Part shown: in pieces, positions 9,372 to 18,866 of the stretch
How positions within the stretch are numbered: the stretch's first letter is position 1
How the letters are laid out: the number at the start of each line of letters is the position of its first letter
Source: Ornithinimicrobium faecis
GTDB lineage: Bacteria > Actinomycetota > Actinomycetes > Actinomycetales > Dermatophilaceae
Direction of reading: 5' to 3'
Assembly: GCF_023923225.1 (NCBI RefSeq)
Contig: NZ_CP099489.1
Span: forward strand, 62,001 to 126,000
DNA length: 64,000 nucleotides
Program-made: the position numbers and the translations under genes
Notes under the pieces: generated by a model
What the model was told of the DNA's origin: nothing
Databases searched by the model: none
What the model saw: the letters and a program-made list of their open reading frames with translations, nothing else

Positions 9372-9535
9372 GGCGCGTCGACCCGCTGGTGAAAGGCGGC
9401 ACTGACCTGCCGAAATGGCTGTTGATTGAGCCTTCATAAACACCTCGTTCTAATTGTTAAACCTTGTCACCCCCATTTCTCTGGACCACAGTTGAGTGCA
9501 CCGCGTCACCGATGATGTGGAGAAAGAGGAAACCG

Positions 9536-11140
9536 ATGTCGAAATCATTCATGCGACGTGCCGGCGTGCTGGCAGCTGGCGCGATGGTGGCTCTCGCACC
9601 GCTAGGTGCCGCGGCCGCAGCAGACTCACCGGACCGCAGTGCTCCCCCGGACCGTGGGGCTTCCTTCACGACCTCCGGCTCCGACCTGGCCCCGCTCGTG
9701 GTGCCCGAGGGCGGTGAGCCGATCGCGGACCGCTACATCGTCGTCCTGGACAAGGACGCCTCGTCCAGTGCGATGGCCTCGGCACAGCGCTCCAGCACTG
9801 CCGATGGCGCCCGGGTGCTGCAGACCTACGACAGCGTCCTGACCGGATTCGCGGTCGAGGCCTCGGAGACGTCGATCGAGGAGCTGCGCGGCAACCCCGA
9901 CGTGGCCTACATCGAGCAGGACACGACCATCACCCTGACGGGCTCCGGCTCGGAGACCAACGCGACCTGGGGTCTGGACCGCTCCGACCAGCGCAACCTG
10001 CCGCTCGACGGCACCTACTCCTACGAGGCCAGTGGCGAGGGCGTGACGGCCTATGTCATCGACACCGGCATCCGCACCAGCCACAGCGAGTTCTCCGGCC
10101 GAGCCAGCGAGGGCTTTTCCGCCATCAATGACGGCAACGGAGCCCAGGACTGCAACGGGCACGGCACGCACGTGGCCGGCACCGTCGGCGGTGAGACCTA
10201 CGGCATCGCTCAGGACGTTGATCTGGTGGCTGTGCGCGTCCTGGACTGCAGCGGCTCGGGCAGCAACTCCGGGGTCATCGCCGGCGTGGACTGGGTGACC
10301 CAGAACGCCTCCGGTGCAGCGGTGGCCAACATGAGCCTGGGTGGCGGCGACTCCACCGCGCTGGACGATGCGGTGCGCAACTCGATCAACTCCGGCGTGA
10401 CCTATGCCGTGGCGGCGGGCAATGCCGACGCCAACGCCTGCAGCGGCTCGCCCAACAAGGTTCCCGAGGCGATCACCGTCGGGTCGAGCACGAGCAGCGA
10501 CTCGCGCTCGTCGTTCTCCAACCACGGCAGCTGCCTCGACCTGTTCGCCCCGGGCTCGAACATCACCTCGGCCTGGCACACGGGCAACTCCGCCACCAAC
10601 ACGATCAGCGGCACGTCGATGGCCTCCCCGCACGTCGCCGGCGCCGTGGCGGTCTATCTGGAGGACAACCCCTCCGCATCGCCGGCCGCCGTCGCCGACG
10701 CGATCACGGGCAACGCCACCCCGGACGTGCTGAGTGGCATCGGGACCGGCTCGCCGAACCTGCTGCTGCACACGCTGTTCACCGGCGGGTCTGACCCCGA
10801 CCCGGACCCGGACCCCGAGCCGACTCCGGGCTGTGACCTCACCCTGAGCGAGTCCGGCAGCCTCTCAGGGTCCGGTGCCTACGCCTTCCACCCGGGCAGC
10901 AGCGGCAGCTACTACTCCGGTGCGGGTGCGCACCAAGGCTGCCTCACCGGCCCCGACAACGCCGACTTCGACCTGTTCCTGCAGAAGTGGAACGGCTCGT
11001 CCTGGGTGACCGTGGCACAGGGCATCACGGCTGGCTCGTCCGAGGAGGTGTCCTACTCCGGCAGTGCGGGCTCCTACTCGTGGGTCGTGGAGTCCTACAG
11101 CGGGTCGGGCAGCTACACCTTTGAGCTCAACCGCCCCTGA
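9536..11140 (+). CDS. Secreted subtilisin-like serine protease (S8) with C-terminal PPC-like domain
   Basis: A 534-residue exported protease. A Sec signal (basic SFMRR, hydrophobic core, AAAAAD cleavage region) is followed by an inhibitor I9-type propeptide (about residues 60-125, starting [10 protein letters not shown]). The catalytic triad is complete: Asp in [12 protein letters not shown] (about 176), His in [12 protein letters not shown] (about 210) and Ser in [11 protein letters not shown] (about 361). Four cysteines in the catalytic domain resemble the proteinase K/aqualysin group. A short Asp/Pro linker ([10 protein letters not shown]) leads to a roughly 110-residue domain like the pre-peptidase C-terminal domain, rich in Ser/Gly. 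The ATG at 9536 follows AGAAAGAGGA; a frame extension to 9464 lacks signal character. It likely degrades extracellular protein. Confidence 0.93.
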   Translation: MSKSFMRRAGVLAAGAMVALAPLGAAAAADSPDRSAPPDRGASFTTSGSDLAPLVVPEGGEPIADRYIVVLDKDASSSAMASAQRSSTADGARVLQTYDSVLTGFAVEASETSIEELRGNPDVAYIEQDTTITLTGSGSETNATWGLDRSDQRNLPLDGTYSYEASGEGVTAYVIDTGIRTSHSEFSGRASEGFSAINDGNGAQDCNGHGTHVAGTVGGETYGIAQDVDLVAVRVLDCSGSGSNSGVIAGVDWVTQNASGAAVANMSLGGGDSTALDDAVRNSINSGVTYAVAAGNADANACSGSPNKVPEAITVGSSTSSDSRSSFSNHGSCLDLFAPGSNITSAWHTGNSATNTISGTSMASPHVAGAVAVYLEDNPSASPAAVADAITGNATPDVLSGIGTGSPNLLLHTLFTGGSDPDPDPDPEPTPGCDLTLSESGSLSGSGAYAFHPGSSGSYYSGAGAHQGCLTGPDNADFDLFLQKWNGSSWVTVAQGITAGSSEEVSYSGSAGSYSWVVESYSGSGSYTFELNRP

Positions 11141-11464
11141 CCAACGGTCCGACCTGACCGACGGCCCGACCTGACGGGCCCCTTGGCCCCTGACAGACCT
11201 TCCTGGCGGGTGATGAAGAACGGATGGCCGGCGGCCCCACCCGGGGTTGCCGGCCATCCCATGCCCGCCGGCTCGTCCGCCGCCCGACTTTCGGCTGGCA
11301 CTCTCGCCTGCCAACCGTGCAGCCAAACAGGCAAAGTGAGCCTTCGCACGGACCCACAGGCCGCTGACCTGCGTGTTTGCTCAAGGGCTGTTGACGTCGC
11401 CGGTTTGAATGCACGGTGAGCTGTGGGCGAAGTGGGGAACGGGGAGCCGGGGCGGGGAGCCGGG
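11141..11464. other. Intergenic stretch after the protease
   Basis: No credible gene. A hairpin with perfect 11-bp arms (11222-11232 and 11249-11259) is a candidate terminator for the protease gene. The sequence then becomes G-rich; GGTGAGCTGTGGGCGAAG at about 11416-11433 is a degenerate partial copy of the end of the 81-bp unit that follows. Confidence 0.45.
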
Positions 11465-11626
11465 GACGGGTGGATGAGTCACCGCACGACTCACCCACCC
11501 GTGTCGCGAGAGTGACGGGCGGTGAGCTGGGGGCGAAGGGCTGGTGACGGGTGGATGAGTCACCGCACGACTCACCCACCCGTGTCGCGAGAGTGGCGGG
11601 CGGTGAGCTGGGGGTGAAGGGCTGGG
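11465..11626. repeat. Two tandem 81-bp units, each with a near-perfect palindrome
   Basis: Units at 11465-11545 and 11546-11626 differ at only about three positions. Each begins with an inverted repeat: the arm ACGGGTGGATGAGTC pairs with GACTCACCCACCCGT across the 7-base loop ACCGCAC, with one mismatch. The unit continues with a GTGTCGCGAGAGTG stretch and ends in GGTGAGCTGG plus a GAAGGGCTGG motif. It lies between convergent genes (protease and flavin reductase), so it may terminate both transcripts or belong to a family of intergenic repeats in this genome. Confidence 0.75.
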
Positions 11627-11638
11627 GACGGCTGGCCC

Positions 11639-12274
11639 TCAGTCGGGCAGCACGTCCTCGGGCCGGGGACGACGCAGGGAGCGGATCTCGCCGAGGGTGC
11701 CCCACTGTGGCCCGCCCAACCGGCTCAGTGGGTCGAGCAGCGCGGCGTCGACATGGCGACCGCTCAGCACCCGCTCCTGCACGGTGATCGCCTGCACCAG
11801 GCCGAGGATGATCACGCTGTCACCCACCTCGACGGTCGAGTGCAGGGTGCACTCGATGGACGCCGGTGACCCGGCCACCCGCGGGGGTGCCACCACATCG
11901 CTGGGCTCCAGGGCGATCCCGAGCAGCGCGGCCTCATCGACCGAGGAGTCCACCTCGGCGCTGGTCCCGTTGCACTGCTCGAGTTGGTCGGTGCTGACGA
12001 TGTTGACGACGAACTCCTCGGTCGCCAGCACGTTGGCCAGCGAGTCCTTGCGACCCACGGACGTGAAGGAGACCACCGGCGGCGAGGCAGAGGCGACGGA
12101 GAAGAACGAGTGCGGCGCGAGGTTGCCGACACCGTCCGCGCCGATCGTGGACACCCACGCGATGGGCCGCGGCAGGATGATCGAGGTCAGCAACCCATAG
12201 GAGTTGACCCCTTCCTCACCGGGCCGATAGATCACCCGCGGCGACGGGGAGACCGAGCCACTCGGCATACTCAT
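11639..12274 (-). CDS. Flavin reductase-like FMN-binding protein
   Basis: A 211-residue protein of the flavin reductase-like split-barrel family. The N-terminal part contains LLTSIILPRPIAWVSTIGA and NLAPHSFFSVASASPPVVSF, the usual FMN-binding signature, followed by the strand EEFVVNIVS. The family reduces flavin with NAD(P)H or uses bound FMN directly; the closest annotation style is a stand-alone flavin reductase/DIM6 protein. The ATG at 12274 lies seven bases after the stop of the NYN gene upstream on the same strand, which indicates co-transcription, although no strong ribosome-binding site is visible. Its physiological partner is not evident from the neighbourhood. Confidence 0.87.
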   Translation of the reverse strand: MSMPSGSVSPSPRVIYRPGEEGVNSYGLLTSIILPRPIAWVSTIGADGVGNLAPHSFFSVASASPPVVSFTSVGRKDSLANVLATEEFVVNIVSTDQLEQCNGTSAEVDSSVDEAALLGIALEPSDVVAPPRVAGSPASIECTLHSTVEVGDSVIILGLVQAITVQERVLSGRHVDAALLDPLSRLGGPQWGTLGEIRSLRRPRPEDVLPD

Positions 12275-12281
12275 GACCGGC

Positions 12282-12848
12282 TCAGAGGAACGGAGTCGGG
12301 TCGAACTCGTCGATCGGGATGACCCGGATCCGTGGCAGCGGCGAGGTGAAGGCCCGCACGTCATACTCGAGGTCGAAGAACTCCAGCCCCTGGTCCATCA
12401 GCTGGGTGAAGCCACTGTTGCGGAACTCGGCGAAGGCAATCACACCCACCCGGCGGTCGGTGCCCAGCAACGGCTCGATGTCCTCGAGGAAGTCGCCGTC
12501 GTGGCTGACCAGCATGACGTCGCCGTCGCGGTCGGCCATCGCCTGCAGGGTGCGCTGGATCGCGATGTCGACGATCTTTTCCTCCGGCGGACCGGACAGC
12601 GGCACGGGCAGATAGCCGATGGCTTTCAGCGCCTGCACGAACGACATCGGCATGCCGCTCGAGGCGTTGAGGAAGAACAGGCCGCGTGGTGAGCCGCCCC
12701 ACCGCTCGCGGGTGAAGTGCAGCAGCCGGTCCCAGCGCGGACGCTCGTGCGACTCGGGGCGCCGGCTGAGGATCGAGGTGCCCAGGGTGGCGTCGATGTT
12801 CTCACCATCCACCAGCAGGTATGCCGTGGGTTGGGTGTGGTCGTCCAC
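12282..12848 (-). CDS. NYN-domain (LabA/DUF88-like) putative RNase
   Basis: A 188-residue PIN-like nuclease. The conserved acidic residues are present: YLLVDGENID near the N-terminus, EEKIVDIAIQRTL in the middle and LVSHDGDFLEDI before the last third, matching the metal site of NYN domains. Such proteins are thought to cleave RNA. The GTG at 12848 is preferred because AGGAAGAGG lies immediately upstream; a GTG at 12869 overlaps that Shine-Dalgarno sequence. It follows the esterase gene by 48 bases and precedes the flavin reductase, all on the minus strand. RNA target and function are unknown. Confidence 0.83.
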   Translation of the reverse strand: MDDHTQPTAYLLVDGENIDATLGTSILSRRPESHERPRWDRLLHFTRERWGGSPRGLFFLNASSGMPMSFVQALKAIGYLPVPLSGPPEEKIVDIAIQRTLQAMADRDGDVMLVSHDGDFLEDIEPLLGTDRRVGVIAFAEFRNSGFTQLMDQGLEFFDLEYDVRAFTSPLPRIRVIPIDEFDPTPFL

Positions 12849-12896
12849 GTTGCCTCTTCCTGTAGTCACTTATGGTGCGAGTCACGCAGGACCCGT

Positions 12897-14081
12897 TTAT
12901 TCATAGACAAACTTTTGCGGCCCCGGATAGATCCAGGACAAGCCGTCGCGGAGCCGGTCACGCCAGTTCTCCCAGGAGTGGCCATCCCGCGCCTCGACGT
13001 ATCGCACCGTACTCCCTGTGCTCTCCCAGACCGGCACCATCGAGCGGTTCGGCACGATCAGTGGCTCATAGACGCCGCAGGAGACGAACAGTCGGTCGGC
13101 GACCTTGCGGGGGCGGGAGCGATAGCGGTTCATGAACTTCACGACCGGGTCGAAGGCCGGGCCACCGCCGTGGTCGTCGCCGATGTCCGTGAAGACGAAT
13201 GAACCCGACTGCAGCAGAAGCGATCCGAACATCTCAGGGTTGCGGAAGGCCACGCTCATCGCGGCCACCGCGCCGAAGCTGGCCCCCATCAACGCCCGCC
13301 CCTCGGGGCGTCGCATCACCGGGTAGTGCTCCTCCAGGTGCGGGATCAGCTCGGCCACCAGGTGGCGGGCGTGCGGCGCATAGTTCGGATACTCGCGCAT
13401 CCGGTCACCGGGGTTGGAGAAGACGACGATCGTCTCGGCCATGTCCAGGTTGTGGATCAGGTTGTCCAGGACGGTCTTCATGGACGAATAGTTCAGATAG
13501 TCGTCGCCGTCGTGCACGATCAGCAGCGGATAGGACGAGCTCGGTCGGTAGCGCGCCGGAAGATAGATGCGGCTGCGGGTCTCGCGGCGCAGCGCCTTGG
13601 ACGGCAGGATCAGGTCGTGCAGCTCCCCTGGGCGTGCCTCGGGGTTGGGCCGGGTCCACTCCGGCGTGACATAACCGACGGCCTGACAGACCGAGGATGA
13701 CCCGACGGGGCTGTGCGCGACCAGCGGGTTGAGGGGGTCGTTGCCCTGGACCGTGCGCCCGTCGTGGCTGAGCTCGAGCTGATACTCCACCCGGGAGCCG
13801 TAGGGCAGCTCGATGATGACGTACCACAGGCTGGTGTGCTCGATCCGGCGCAACGGCACCCGCTGGTCCTGGTTGACGATGCGGTGCAGCAGGTGCACCT
13901 CGTCGGCCTCGCCGCGAAACAGGAAGGTGCACTTGGCGCCCTCGATGATGGGCACCTGACGCTCGTGCAGGAAGGCGTCGACGACCGCCTCGTCATGGTG
14001 CGCCAACTCGCGGAAGGCGTTGATCGCCAGCTTGCCGCGCGTTGTGTCGCGCATCGGTTGAGACGGGAGGGAAATGCTCAT
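12897..14081 (-). CDS. Alpha/beta-hydrolase esterase (enterochelin esterase/EsD-like)
   Basis: A 394-residue protein. The first about 150 residues form an early-set beta domain, as in Fes-type esterases (SRVEYQLELSHDGRTV and PLNPL). The catalytic domain follows with SRIYLPARYRPSSSYPLLIV, the nucleophile elbow LMGASFGAVAAM (about residue 265), and DGHSWENWRDRL as the likely His near the C-terminus. It is part of a tight minus-strand unit with the ATP-grasp and peptidase-E-like genes: only seven bases separate it from the latter. No signal peptide is seen, so it acts in the cytoplasm. In the family, substrates are siderophore esters or S-formyl/acyl groups; here, hydrolysis of the product of the adjacent ATP-grasp ligase is a reasonable guess. 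Confidence 0.85.
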   Translation of the reverse strand: MSISLPSQPMRDTTRGKLAINAFRELAHHDEAVVDAFLHERQVPIIEGAKCTFLFRGEADEVHLLHRIVNQDQRVPLRRIEHTSLWYVIIELPYGSRVEYQLELSHDGRTVQGNDPLNPLVAHSPVGSSSVCQAVGYVTPEWTRPNPEARPGELHDLILPSKALRRETRSRIYLPARYRPSSSYPLLIVHDGDDYLNYSSMKTVLDNLIHNLDMAETIVVFSNPGDRMREYPNYAPHARHLVAELIPHLEEHYPVMRRPEGRALMGASFGAVAAMSVAFRNPEMFGSLLLQSGSFVFTDIGDDHGGGPAFDPVVKFMNRYRSRPRKVADRLFVSCGVYEPLIVPNRSMVPVWESTGSTVRYVEARDGHSWENWRDRLRDGLSWIYPGPQKFVYE

Positions 14082-14088
14082 TGATGGC

Positions 14089-15108
14089 TCACCTCACGCT
14101 CTCCATCAGGGTCTGGGTGCCATCCTGGTCGAGCACCGGCGCGTCGTCGGGGAGCCCACCGCCGGGGCGGATGTCGACCCGCGCCCGGTCATTGAGCAAC
14201 AAGCACTGCGAGGGAGCAAACCGCCTCGCCAGGACTCCCATGCGCTGCGGGTTGCCCAGGTCGAGACGCTCCCGCGCCCCGGGGAAGGCGACCGTGTCCT
14301 TGACCAGCCCGAGGCCGGAGGTGAAGACCTCGCTGACCGATGGTCCGTGGACGGCGCGGTCGTGGAAGAGCACGACACGATCGGTCAGGGCCATGGCCCC
14401 AGCGCCCCAGGCCACGATCGGCACGCGCAGCTGCGGGGCGATGTTGAACAGGTGCATCGCGCCGACCAGCACGCCCACATGCCCGCCGGGGACCAGGATC
14501 ACCTCGGCGTCGGCGAGCTCGGAGCTGACTAGGTCGCGCAGCAGCTGGACGGCCCGACGCTCGTGGGGTGGCCAGCGCTCCCAGAAGTCGGCGTGCACCT
14601 GGTTGACCCGCTCCAGGTGTAGCTGGTCGATCTCCCGCATGATCTGCTCGGCGTCCCCCAGCGCCGCCGCCTGCACGCTCTGCGAGCGCGGCACCCTGTT
14701 GCGCATGGCCCGCAGCGCGTCGATCACGTGGTCCAGGGCGACGACATAGAGGTCCTGCATCTCCTCCAGGAGCATCCGGCGCTGGCGGTCGGCGGCGGCG
14801 AACTCCGGGTCGGCGTCCCAAACCTCCTGCATCCGGTGCCACAGCCGCAGGTTGACGGCGTTGCCGGCGTTGAGGCTGACCAGCAGCTCGTCCTCAGGCT
14901 CGCGCTCGCGCCACCCCGCATTGATGATCGCTGCCCGGGCGCCGTGCAGTTGCAGGGAGCGCAGCACCGAGTCGACCCGGGGGCGGCGCTGCGGGCCGAG
15001 CAGAGTGATCGACGCATGGGGGCCGCCGCGGTGTCCTGCAGCCTGCGTCTCAGTCGGCCCGTCAGCCTGCGCCTCAGTTGGCCCCTCCGCTCGCCCCTCA
15101 GCCGGCAT
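14089..15108 (-). CDS. Peptidase E/cyanophycinase-like (S51 fold) protein lacking the catalytic serine
   Basis: A 339-residue class I glutamine amidotransferase-like protein. The C-terminal half fits the S51 layout: VILVPGGHVGVLVGAM, then IVAWGAGAMALTDRVVLF where active members have GWSAGA or GTSAGA, then TSGLGLVKDTVAFPG where they have GLGLVPG...DPHF. Codon 235 (14404-14406) is GGC, so Gly replaces the nucleophile, and the His after the GLGLV strand is also absent. The N-terminal half is helical and charged. The ATG at 15108 overlaps the end of the ATP-grasp gene by eleven bases, showing translational coupling. It may be a pseudoenzyme or a binding/regulatory partner of the ATP-grasp ligase. 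A frame extension to 15474 lies inside the ATP-grasp gene and is rejected. Confidence 0.72.
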   Translation of the reverse strand: MPAEGRAEGPTEAQADGPTETQAAGHRGGPHASITLLGPQRRPRVDSVLRSLQLHGARAAIINAGWREREPEDELLVSLNAGNAVNLRLWHRMQEVWDADPEFAAADRQRRMLLEEMQDLYVVALDHVIDALRAMRNRVPRSQSVQAAALGDAEQIMREIDQLHLERVNQVHADFWERWPPHERRAVQLLRDLVSSELADAEVILVPGGHVGVLVGAMHLFNIAPQLRVPIVAWGAGAMALTDRVVLFHDRAVHGPSVSEVFTSGLGLVKDTVAFPGARERLDLGNPQRMGVLARRFAPSQCLLLNDRARVDIRPGGGLPDDAPVLDQDGTQTLMESVR

Positions 15109-16318
15109 GGACTTGGACGACCTGGCCCACGTTGTCGACCATGGAGCGCAGCACGTCATAGTCGGGGTGACGCAGACGGATGTAGGCGTTGGCCATGTAA
15201 CCGGCCTCGATCGGCTGGGTCGGGGTGCCGACGGGCGGCAGGTGCGCGTCGATGATCCAGCGGCCGAGCCGGTTCTCCACGTCGTCCAACCCGGAATAGC
15301 CGGTGATGGTGCCGTCGCGGTCTGGGCGCAGGGCGATGATCGCGGCGGAGTGACTGCGGCTGGGCCGGGTCGTGACGTTCCCGTGCACGATCGCGTCGGC
15401 CCAGGCCCGATAGGTGTCCATGTCGTTGGCCGCGGAGTAGAGGTCGTAGCAGCCGACACCGGGGGGCCGGGCACCGATCTCGCTGAACTTCAGGCCCTTG
15501 GGCCCGTGGAACCACTCCATGTGGGTGGCGGAGGTGCCGATGCCCAGAGCGGTGATGACCTTCTGACCCATCTCGCGGATCTCGTGGTAGAGCCCGCCGC
15601 CGTCGATCCGGTTGGTGGTGATGTAGGTCGGGGAGATCCACCGGGTGCGCATCGCCTCGAGCACCCCGGGGAAATAGTGGCAGGCATAGTCCACCTTCGG
15701 CCGACCGTCGACGCAGATCGTGTCGTAGAAGCCCTCGTGGCCCTCGATGAACTCCTCGACGGCGATGGAGGTGGTGCCTGGTCCAAACTGCGCGAGTGCT
15801 GCCTCGAGCTCGGAGTCGTCCTCGACCTTGCTGGTGGCCGCTGCACCGGCGCCGTCCCGCGGCTTGAGGATCAGGGGATAGCCGACCCGCTCGGCAAACG
15901 CCCGCACCTCGTCCACACCCGAGGCTGCGGTCGAGGCGGCCGTCGGCACACCGACCTGGCGCAGGGCCTCCTTCATCGACGGTTTGTCGCGGCACAGCCA
16001 GGTGGTGTGCACGGAGGTGCCGGGGATCCCGGTGGCCTCGCGCACGATCGCGGCCGGCATCGTGTGCGACTCGATGGTCGCCTCCAGCCGGTCGACCCAC
16101 ACCATGCCCTGCAGCTTGCGGACGACAGCAGTCATCGCCTCGACGTCGGTGACCGAGCCCACCTGCTCGTAGTGCCCCATCCACGATTTCAGCTCGTCAT
16201 CGAGATATTCGGCGGGCGTTTCACCGACCCCCAACACGTTGGCGCCGGCCTGCGCCAGCGCCCGCACGAACTCGCGCTGGTTGCGTGGGAAGTGTGGCTC
16301 CACGAAGACGATGTTCAC
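15098..16318 (-). CDS. ATP-grasp domain carboxylate ligase
   Basis: A 406-residue protein with an N-terminal Rossmann-like pre-ATP-grasp domain (VNIVFVEPHFPRNQREFV) and an ATP-grasp core. Core features are KEALRQVGVPTAAS, the ATP-binding lysine strand YPLILKPRDGAGA (about residue 150), EEFIEGHEGFYD and the metal-binding LKFSEIGARPPG. Members couple ATP hydrolysis to joining a carboxylate with an amine or thiol. The GTG at 16318 has GGGAGG nine bases upstream; the first 21 codons of a longer frame look non-coding. It is the first gene of a coupled unit with the serine-less S51-like protein and an esterase. A peptide or amino-acid ligase is likely; the substrate cannot be read. Confidence 0.88.
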   Translation of the reverse strand: MNIVFVEPHFPRNQREFVRALAQAGANVLGVGETPAEYLDDELKSWMGHYEQVGSVTDVEAMTAVVRKLQGMVWVDRLEATIESHTMPAAIVREATGIPGTSVHTTWLCRDKPSMKEALRQVGVPTAASTAASGVDEVRAFAERVGYPLILKPRDGAGAAATSKVEDDSELEAALAQFGPGTTSIAVEEFIEGHEGFYDTICVDGRPKVDYACHYFPGVLEAMRTRWISPTYITTNRIDGGGLYHEIREMGQKVITALGIGTSATHMEWFHGPKGLKFSEIGARPPGVGCYDLYSAANDMDTYRAWADAIVHGNVTTRPSRSHSAAIIALRPDRDGTITGYSGLDDVENRLGRWIIDAHLPPVGTPTQPIEAGYMANAYIRLRHPDYDVLRSMVDNVGQVVQVHAG

Positions 16319-16438
16319 GAGGTCGAGCCTCCCACAGATCGACTCCTGACGGCAGTATGCCGAGGCCCCCTCTCCCGACAAGGATGGGTGCAGGTGGATG
16401 GTTGCGTCGCGCTCGGAGCGACTCCCGTTGAGGAGGGC

Positions 16439-18658
16439 CTAGTGGTGGGCGAGCTCGTCGAAGGCCCGTGCCACGACCTCGGCATAGACGTGCATGCCCT
16501 CGAGGTCGGGGTGGATCCGATCCGACTGCAGGACGTCCGGCTGGGCCTCGATGGTGGACTGCCACTGGCCGACGACGGCGTTGGGATAGTCAGCGACCAC
16601 CGTCTCGATGGCCTTGTTGGAGTCGGGCACGAAGGTGCTCGACCCATAGAGGTTCATCACGACCACGTTGCGGTCGGGCCCCAGGGAGTCCAGGAAGGTC
16701 CGCAGCTGGTCCTCGTTGACGCCGGCGTTGGTGCCGAAGTGGACGATCACGTTGTCGCGCACGATGCCCTCAGTCAGCGCCGACTCCAGGACCGGGTTGG
16801 CGTCCTTCCACTGCCGGTTGGACTTGGCGGCGAAGTTCATGTCGGGGAAGCGCCACTTCAGGCCGTCCGCGCTGGTGACCACGAGCGAGTCGCCGATGGC
16901 GGTGATCGTGTCGCTGGTCGGCACCATCAGGCCCTCGTCGTCGAGGATCCACCCCTCGGGCAGGTCGGCCTCGTCCCCAGCCGCGTCCTTGCCCTCCCCG
17001 TCGTCCTCCGGGTCTGCCGGGGCCTCGTCCGTGTCCTCGGCTCCTGAGCCCTGGGTCGGCTCGGCGGGGGCGTCAGCCGTCGGTGCCGCGTCGGCAGTGC
17101 CCGCTGTGCCGATCAGGGTGCCGCTCATGGCCGCCCGACGACCGGCCGCGTCGACGCTGGGCGTGTTGAGGTTGTCCTCGTTGGCCTCGATGGCGCGTTG
17201 TGTCTCGGACTTGTCGGGCGCGGTCGCGATGGCCACCCCGGCCAGCAGCACCAGGATCCCCGCGGTCACTGCCGCGATCTGCGGCAACTCGCCACGTCCG
17301 GCGCCGCGCACGGTCTCGGTGATCCGGGACAGCGTGGCACGGAAGCCGTTGCGACGGATCGGTGTCTCGATGAACCGGAAGCTGAGCTCGGTCAGGACGA
17401 AGGTCAGGAACAGAGCACAGACCACGGTGATGGTGCCGCGGTCTGTGCCCTCGGCATACGGGAACATGGTGGCCACGATCATCAGGACGGGCCAGTGCCA
17501 CAGATAGAGGCCATAGGACCGCTCGCCCAGGTAGGCCATCGGCGGCAGCTGCATCAGCCGGCGCCACAGGCTGGGCGACTCCAGGAGCGCGGCGATCAGG
17601 ACCACCGTCGCCACGCAGGCCAGCAGGATGCCGCCACGGAAGGTCCACGAGGTGCCGTCGGAGGTCAGCAGCATCAGGGCGACCAGGACGGTCAGCGAAC
17701 CTGCCACGGCCCACGGTCGCCAGCGTCGCCACTGGGGTGTCGTGAGGCCGGCGCGGTGCGGTGCGGCCCAGGCGAAGGCCAACCCGACGCCGAGCATCAA
17801 CCCGAACAGGTGCGTGTCGGTGCCGTAGTAGACGCGCGTCGAGTCCTCGTCGGGATTGAACAGGACCGCCATGAGCAGAGCCGAGGCCAGCGCCAGACCC
17901 AGTGCGAAGCCGATGCGTTGCTTGGCCGAGGTGGTCAGGGCGAGGACGAGGACCAGCCCGAGCGGCCAGAGCAGATAGAACTGCTCCTCCACCGCGAGCG
18001 ACCAGAAGTTGACGAAGAGCAGCGGTGACGTGCTGTGGAAGTAGCTGCCGCCCGCACCGATCTCGACCCAGTTGGTGCTGAAGGTCAGCGCCCCGACGAC
18101 CTGACGGCCGATGTTGACGAGCAGGTCGCCGCCGACGAGTCGAGCCGCGGCAACACTCACCACGACCACGGTCACCAGGGCGGGGATGAGGCGGCGGGCA
18201 CGACGCAACCAGAACTGCGGCAGGTTGATCCGGCCCAGGTTGACGATCTCGCGCAGCAACAGGGTGGTGATCAGGAAACCGGAGACGACGAAGAAGATGT
18301 CGACCCCGAGGAAGCCGCCGGGCAGCGCCGACGGGGCGAAGTGAAAGACCAGGACCGAGACAACCGCCAGTGCGCGCAGGCCGTCCAGCCCGTGGATGTG
18401 TCCCGGCCGGGGGTCCGCCTCGCGCGGACCGCGTCGTCGACGGCGGCGCTGCGGTGGTGCCGTGCCCTCGATCGGCGGGACGGGCACGCGCTCCAGGAGG
18501 TCAGTGTGGGTGCCGGACGACTCCGGGGCGCTGGATCGAGCCTGCGGGGTGGCGGGCTGGGCGCGGCCCTGTGGGGTGGGCGTCTGTGGGGTGGCGGGCT
18601 GCGTGCGTGCCTGGGGCGCGTCGGGGGACGACCGTGGTTCGTGCGTCTGGGCCGACAC
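16439..18658 (-). CDS. OafA/YrhL-type membrane acyltransferase fused to an SGNH domain
   Basis: A 739-residue membrane protein. After a Pro/Gln/Ala-rich cytoplasmic head (about 75 residues) comes an acyltransferase-3 domain with about ten membrane helices; its signature residues include HGLDGLRALAVVSVLVFHF and GVDIFFVVSGFLIT. A disordered acidic linker (about residues 500-580, many Asp, Glu, Pro) leads to an extracytoplasmic SGNH domain with AIGDSLVVTSAD, VHFGTNAG and SDRIHPDLEGMH. This architecture O-acetylates cell-wall or surface polysaccharides, the SGNH part receiving the acyl group after export. The GTG at 18658 follows GGGAGGAGGGG. It ends 120 bases before the ATP-grasp gene and is probably a separate unit. 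Confidence 0.92.
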   Translation of the reverse strand: MSAQTHEPRSSPDAPQARTQPATPQTPTPQGRAQPATPQARSSAPESSGTHTDLLERVPVPPIEGTAPPQRRRRRRGPREADPRPGHIHGLDGLRALAVVSVLVFHFAPSALPGGFLGVDIFFVVSGFLITTLLLREIVNLGRINLPQFWLRRARRLIPALVTVVVVSVAAARLVGGDLLVNIGRQVVGALTFSTNWVEIGAGGSYFHSTSPLLFVNFWSLAVEEQFYLLWPLGLVLVLALTTSAKQRIGFALGLALASALLMAVLFNPDEDSTRVYYGTDTHLFGLMLGVGLAFAWAAPHRAGLTTPQWRRWRPWAVAGSLTVLVALMLLTSDGTSWTFRGGILLACVATVVLIAALLESPSLWRRLMQLPPMAYLGERSYGLYLWHWPVLMIVATMFPYAEGTDRGTITVVCALFLTFVLTELSFRFIETPIRRNGFRATLSRITETVRGAGRGELPQIAAVTAGILVLLAGVAIATAPDKSETQRAIEANEDNLNTPSVDAAGRRAAMSGTLIGTAGTADAAPTADAPAEPTQGSGAEDTDEAPADPEDDGEGKDAAGDEADLPEGWILDDEGLMVPTSDTITAIGDSLVVTSADGLKWRFPDMNFAAKSNRQWKDANPVLESALTEGIVRDNVIVHFGTNAGVNEDQLRTFLDSLGPDRNVVVMNLYGSSTFVPDSNKAIETVVADYPNAVVGQWQSTIEAQPDVLQSDRIHPDLEGMHVYAEVVARAFDELAHH

Positions 18659-18866
18659 CAAACCCCTCCTCCCGACCGGGGGCACACCTGACGAAACCCC
18701 AGGCTAGGTCGGTGGTGCGGCTCCGCTCCGACGCCACGCGGGTGAGCGGTGAAACTTGTGGCCCGGCCGCTTCCGCTCCCGTGGCAACAGCCCGGCCCCG
18801 GACAAAGGTGTGGGCGACAGCCACCTAGGGTGACTGCCGCCCACGCTCCCGGTCAGGCCGGCACTG

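Noticed and set aside
9626..10771. Minus-strand frame of 381 codons opposite the subtilase gene
   Set aside because: The subtilase with complete catalytic triad and signal peptide is certain on the other strand.
14852..17047. Long plus-strand frame (731 codons) opposite the ATP-grasp and acyltransferase genes
   Set aside because: It is antisense to genes with clear protein-family motifs; high GC gives long empty frames on the opposite strand.
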